Part shown: positions 48,501-51,357 of the stretch, in pieces
Layout: every line of letters starts with the position of its first letter
How positions within the stretch are numbered: the first letter of the stretch is position 1
DNA from: an uncultured Bacilli bacterium
Lineage (GTDB): Bacteria > Bacillota_I > Bacilli_A > RF39 > UBA660
DNA: 51,357 nucleotides
Assembly: GCA_947623685.1 (NCBI GenBank)
Contig: CANQHF010000001.1
Span: 83,619 to 134,975 of the forward strand
Direction: 5' to 3'
Program-made: the position numbers and the translations under genes
Notes under the pieces: generated by a model
The model's database searches: none
What the model was told of the DNA's origin: nothing
Seen by the model: only the letters and a program-made list of their open reading frames with translations

Positions 48501-49197
48501 TGGCTGATTTTTCAGATGTTAATGTTGCATATTCTGGTTCTACCTCAGTTAATCTAAATACACTTATATAATCATTACCATTTACCCAAGATGGTGTATT
48601 AATCGGCATTATTCCATAAGGATCACTACTAATAAAAGAAACATTTGTTGCATATACAGAATCCTTTATACCAGCACTACCTGCTCCAAAACTTGCTATT
48701 GTGTTTCCATAAATGTGCATGAAAGATACATGCCCTGTACCTGTATACTCTGCTTTGTCTTGGATTCTTTCAATAATCAAATCACCATTTCTAAATAAAT
48801 TAGCGTTTTTCTCTACATCCTTTTTATACCCTTGCCATATTAATTGTGCATCTTCAGGATGATTCATAGCATTTTTATACATTAAATCTGGTGAATATCT
48901 CGCACCTGTTCCTGCTGGTTGTTTCGTATCAATATTATATGGATGAATTCCAACAACAGATTCTCCAATTCCTAGTTTATTTAATGTACGAGTAACAAAT
49001 CCAGTACAAGTTCCTACATCATCATAACTCCAACCAACATAGGTCTGAGCTGTTTCAATAATCTTATCACCTGATACCGTAGACATAGCACTAACTGTTG
49101 GAATAAAAGGTGCTATTGGAAAAGATGATAATAAAATTCCAAATATCATTACTACACTTAATAACTGCTTCAACTTCCTATTAATTTTCTTTTTCAC
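45526..49197 (-). CDS. Large surface protein: NlpC/P60-like N-terminal domain, multiple SpaA/Cna-B domains, sortase signal
   Basis: KIIETAQTYVGWSYDDVGTCTGFVTRTLNKLGI...GTGHVSFMHIYGNTIASFG; repeated Cna-B modules; C-term LPVVQTGYDDNMPLYIALAGISLAGLTSIILFAVKKSKKRK. Confidence 0.9.
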   Translation of the reverse strand: MKKKINRKLKQLLSVVMIFGILLSSFPIAPFIPTVSAMSTVSGDKIIETAQTYVGWSYDDVGTCTGFVTRTLNKLGIGESVVGIHPYNIDTKQPAGTGARYSPDLMYKNAMNHPEDAQLIWQGYKKDVEKNANLFRNGDLIIERIQDKAEYTGTGHVSFMHIYGNTIASFGAGSAGIKDSVYATNVSFISSDPYGIMPINTPSWVNGNDYISVFRLTEVEPEYATLTSEKSANETVEVSFYKTDVDTRKPLSGVEVDFYRDGTKFASGTTDANGIARATSVNTFTANSGEKEYCTNYDSLGDEGKAKVAERGAYHSQVEAQAAADSEAQKEATNLASQTHRYSVIEKKTKTKYWLNPDNTTDSDSATGSGSITLNLTNERVRGTATIVKEDYDVKHSQNESTLDGAVYGLYARNNILDPADASIIYSAGQEITRVRIEGGKATVNDLYLGDYMWKELTPSEGYSIDPSTINFSLNYADQNVKVVTSSSTSREKVIVGDFEIEKIITSGEESEITQKEEGAEFLVVAKKYVDKYGSIEEAWEHRSEFTEKEYDKLVTDKNGYDKTNPLAYGTFIVKQIKGKIDTENVKDTWEFKVTRENQETIKYIVNNRIFTSYVKLQKKDAESGKLITLSNTSFKIRNADTGEYLKQKVGEVTYDTWKTDDRGEFVLPLEVKAGNYILDEIESPNLYVINKEGVSFRVTNSNIFETDPDGDPIITVVMEDKPVKGQVKVEKFGEVLVNVEETEDGNKQFIYEERSLAGMTVNIQAAEDIIDPADGSILYRKGEIVDTITTEKDKGALSRKLPLGKYVVYEVDAPEGMIIDQNQYEVNLEFVDNETEVVMDTVSITNERQKVELDLLKLEEDTEIALEGVIFNLSATKDIVSYDGKVLVEAGTLVEQGKTDSEGKLVFNADLPISTDEETYFEIEEAEAKEGYYLNEESYPVDTQYKGQNIIKISNSEVVYNKPIINYLKVNKVDSKTQENIVGKDFVFGLCNDSECQDVIQEYHANQEDGTTDNIEIKYGKTMYLRELSSPKNYELSDEVVKVLLDKDGLHINDELVEVDDELVYSFNYENTLLHYILVNKVDSQTQKNIVSKDFVFGLCSDSECQDVIQEYHANQEDGTALIDIHSNSTVFIKELSSPEGYGLSNEVIKVVLNNEGLFVNDELVEVDDNNIYSFYYQNTLLPVVQTGYDDNMPLYIALAGISLAGLTSIILFAVKKSKKRK
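45636..46290 (-). repeat. Tandem duplicated Cna-B-like domain, period 327 bp (109 codons)
   Basis: DFVFGLC(N/S)DSECQDVIQEYHANQEDGT occurs twice; near-identical DNA at 45871 and 46198. Confidence 0.85.
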
Positions 49198-49302
49198 AAA
49201 AATCTCCTTTCATATATAAAAGTTGAACTGCAACTACTAGGTACTACTTGATATTATTGGATATACCATCCCCTTTCTAATAAGAAAAAAAGGCACAAAA
49301 AA

Positions 49303-49323
49303 ACAGGTATATAATATACCTGT
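49303..49323 (-). terminator. Terminator downstream of HU gene
   Basis: ACAGGTATA-TAA-TATACCTGT; followed by a T-run in minus direction. Confidence 0.65.
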
Positions 49324-49408
49324 GTCTAATTTTCCTATAATACCATTTTAGCATAAAAAAATAGGAAAGTAAATGGAAATAGAAAAATTTATTAAAAAAA
49401 TTTTTCCA

Positions 49409-49684
49409 TTATTTATTTAATGAATCTTTAAGAGCTTTTGCTACCTTAAATCTTACCGATTTAGATGCAGAAATTTTAATTGCTTTTCCTGTTTGTGGGT
49501 TTCTACCTGTTCTTGCTGATCTTTCTGATTGTTTGAAAGTACCAAATCCTGATACAGCAACATTATTTCCTTTTTCTAGTTCATTACTAAATAATTCAAA
49601 TGTAGCTTCGTAAACCTTTGTTACATCTGCTTTAGTTAATCCAGTTTTACTTGCTAAAGCATCAATTATTTCAGACTTTTTCAC
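49409..49684 (-). CDS. HU-family DNA-binding protein
   Basis: MKKSEIIDALASKTGLTKADVTKVYEATFELFSNELEKGNNVAVSGFGTFKQSERSARTGRNPQTGKAIKISASKSVRFKVAKALKDSLNK. Confidence 0.96.
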   Translation of the reverse strand: MKKSEIIDALASKTGLTKADVTKVYEATFELFSNELEKGNNVAVSGFGTFKQSERSARTGRNPQTGKAIKISASKSVRFKVAKALKDSLNK

Positions 49685-49738
49685 TTACATAACCTCCCTT
49701 CAAAGCACTATGCTTCTTAATAATTATAACATAGTATT

Positions 49739-49969
49739 TTAATTTAATATAGTTACCCTATCAATATTTTCTATTATACTTTCATTGTAAATAGTAAAAT
49801 TGTTCAATAATTCGTCTATTGTTTTATAAAAACTCTTTTGTTTAGGATATAAATTAGCATATATTACTATATCATCAGTTTGTTCTTCAATAGTATAATC
49901 CAATGAATATATCTTTATTTGTACTTTTTTATTAGTCGCAAGTTTTTCTTTTATTTCATTAAGAACCAT
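49739..49969 (-). CDS. Small hypothetical protein
   Basis: 76 aa ORF. Confidence 0.5.
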   Translation of the reverse strand: MVLNEIKEKLATNKKVQIKIYSLDYTIEEQTDDIVIYANLYPKQKSFYKTIDELLNNFTIYNESIIENIDRVTILN

Positions 49970-50049
49970 TCTATCACCTGCTTACACATAAATTATAACA
50001 TGAAAAAAGCAAATCTCATATAGAGTTTGCTCATATAAACTTTATTATT

Positions 50050-51225
50050 TTAATTAGCAAATATTTTATTAAATATATCTTCTACAAAATCATTATCATT
50101 CATTTTATTTTCCAAATACTTATTGAAATTGTTTTGATTGGTTTCATTACCAATTATATCTTCAAAATTAGGGTACAATTCATCCATTTGTTTTCTACTT
50201 ACTGTATAGGCATTACCACTAAAATTAAAAGTAATTTGTTCTACATTATCTATTAAAGCAAATATTGATACAGAATTATATAATAATGATTTTTCTAAAT
50301 AATGGCTCTCATTGACATACCAATCTGTAATATGATAATCAATAGTAAGTCCTAAATTTTTAGAATCAATTTCAAATACATATCCATATTCAGCAAGTGG
50401 TAAACTATCTATTAAATGACTATCATTGCTATTGTTACCAACATATTGATTTTTATATTGTATTATGTTTTCAATTCCTGATTTATCTCTATTGAATGGA
50501 GTTATTGGTATAGTTTTTTCAGTATATTGTCTTTTTGTATCTATTATATAATACTCATTTTTAGTATTTCTATTTATTCGATACACATTATAAAAAGGTG
50601 CTTTATAAACAATCATAGTATCTCCTGTTTCTTTTAAATAAGAAAATCTTGGTGGTACTTTATTTAATACAACATTAGAATAGTCAATTATTAATAGAGC
50701 TATTATGAACACAGTTACATATAAAAAATTGTATAATATTCTTTTTAAATAAGACTTTTTCTTATTGATTTTAGAAAAACCAATTAAAGATATAACTAAT
50801 CCTATTACAGAATAAATAGACACCCATGATGATTCGCTAGGAAAGATAGTAAATGCAATAAATGTCAAACCTAGACCTGCAATCATAATTATCATGGCTA
50901 TACTTTTATTTTTTTCAGATACTTTTTTATCTGTATAATCTATTGTATCTATAATATTTTGCTCCAACTTTTTTTGATAATGTTCTTTATCAACCTTTTC
51001 TCCACTAAGTAGATCATTAACAGTAATTTTTAAAATTTTACATAATTCCATCATAATTGAGGCATCAGGAAGTCCTTTTCCACATTCCCATTTAGATACT
51101 GCTTTATAAGTTATTCCTAACTTTTCTGCAAGTTGTTCTTGAGTTAAATTTTGTTCTTTTCTACAAGTTGCAATAAATTTACCTATTTTTTCTTGATTCA
51201 TATTTTTTGCTCCTTTCAAGAACAA
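50050..51225 (-). CDS. XRE-family HTH regulator with C-terminal membrane/sensor region
   Basis: IGKFIATCRKEQNLTQEQLAEKLGITYKAVSKWECGKGLPDASIMMELCKIL then two TM segments. Confidence 0.9.
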   Translation of the reverse strand: MFLKGAKNMNQEKIGKFIATCRKEQNLTQEQLAEKLGITYKAVSKWECGKGLPDASIMMELCKILKITVNDLLSGEKVDKEHYQKKLEQNIIDTIDYTDKKVSEKNKSIAMIIMIAGLGLTFIAFTIFPSESSWVSIYSVIGLVISLIGFSKINKKKSYLKRILYNFLYVTVFIIALLIIDYSNVVLNKVPPRFSYLKETGDTMIVYKAPFYNVYRINRNTKNEYYIIDTKRQYTEKTIPITPFNRDKSGIENIIQYKNQYVGNNSNDSHLIDSLPLAEYGYVFEIDSKNLGLTIDYHITDWYVNESHYLEKSLLYNSVSIFALIDNVEQITFNFSGNAYTVSRKQMDELYPNFEDIIGNETNQNNFNKYLENKMNDNDFVEDIFNKIFAN

Positions 51226-51357
51226 CTATATAATATTAACATAAATTTTAACACCTACAATTAGTAGAGTTAGGTATTTCTACTCATACAAATTGACTAT
51301 CTAAGTTTTGTCAATACTTTTTTCATACAAATATTATATCACGACAAAAATCACGAA

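Noticed and set aside
1-51357. tRNA, rRNA, CRISPR arrays, antibiotic-resistance genes, known defence operons
   Set aside because: None recognised on reading both strands; no covariance or HMM search could be run.

Overview
Low-GC Firmicutes/Bacilli-type DNA with nearly all genes on the minus strand. (1) Positions 1-6183 hold the 5' part of a very large surface protein, open at the left edge. It looks like an M26/Zmp-family zinc metalloprotease, with an N-terminal cohesin-like domain, two TM segments and a dockerin-like Ca-binding repeat. It is missing from the supplied ORF track because it runs off the window. (2) Positions 6.3-10 kb hold an IS3-OrfA-like remnant, a CarD-like regulator overlapping a MATE/cytidylate-kinase-like fusion, and a DUF2798 membrane protein. 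(3) Positions 10.2-13.1 kb look like an accretion zone: three degenerate direct copies of the 3' end of a SEC-C-motif gene (CGSGKKYKNCCGK-stop), spaced about 1.3 kb apart, with KilA-N and GNAT cargo genes between them. I read these as serial attachment-site copies. (4) From about 13.1 kb to at least 49 kb there is an integrative and conjugative element (ICE): tyrosine integrase, Xis, class B sortase, MobP-type relaxase, MobC, oriT-like hairpins, ArdC-like protein, SSB, DNA methyltransferase, VirB1/B2/B4/B6/PrgI/VirD4-like T4SS genes, PcfB-like protein, DnaG-like primase and an NlpC/SpaA sortase substrate. No right-hand att site or intact SEC-C gene is visible. The most interesting signal is that about 20 otherwise unrelated soluble accessory proteins of the ICE end in a similar acidic/hydrophobic C-terminal tail (e.g. 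EEEMER, EEYELER, DEFDLEK, NDLEIEK, DYDMDM, EELEVDI). T4SS machinery, integrase, Xis, sortase and regulators lack it. I propose it as a candidate sorting or translocation tag; for part of the set, overlap with the next gene's Shine-Dalgarno is a competing explanation. Other notable signals are a palindromic operator/promoter shared by the mob and T4SS operons, a domain shared by relaxase and primase, and a leader-peptide/terminator attenuator upstream of the MATE fusion. All family calls are by eye; no searches were run.
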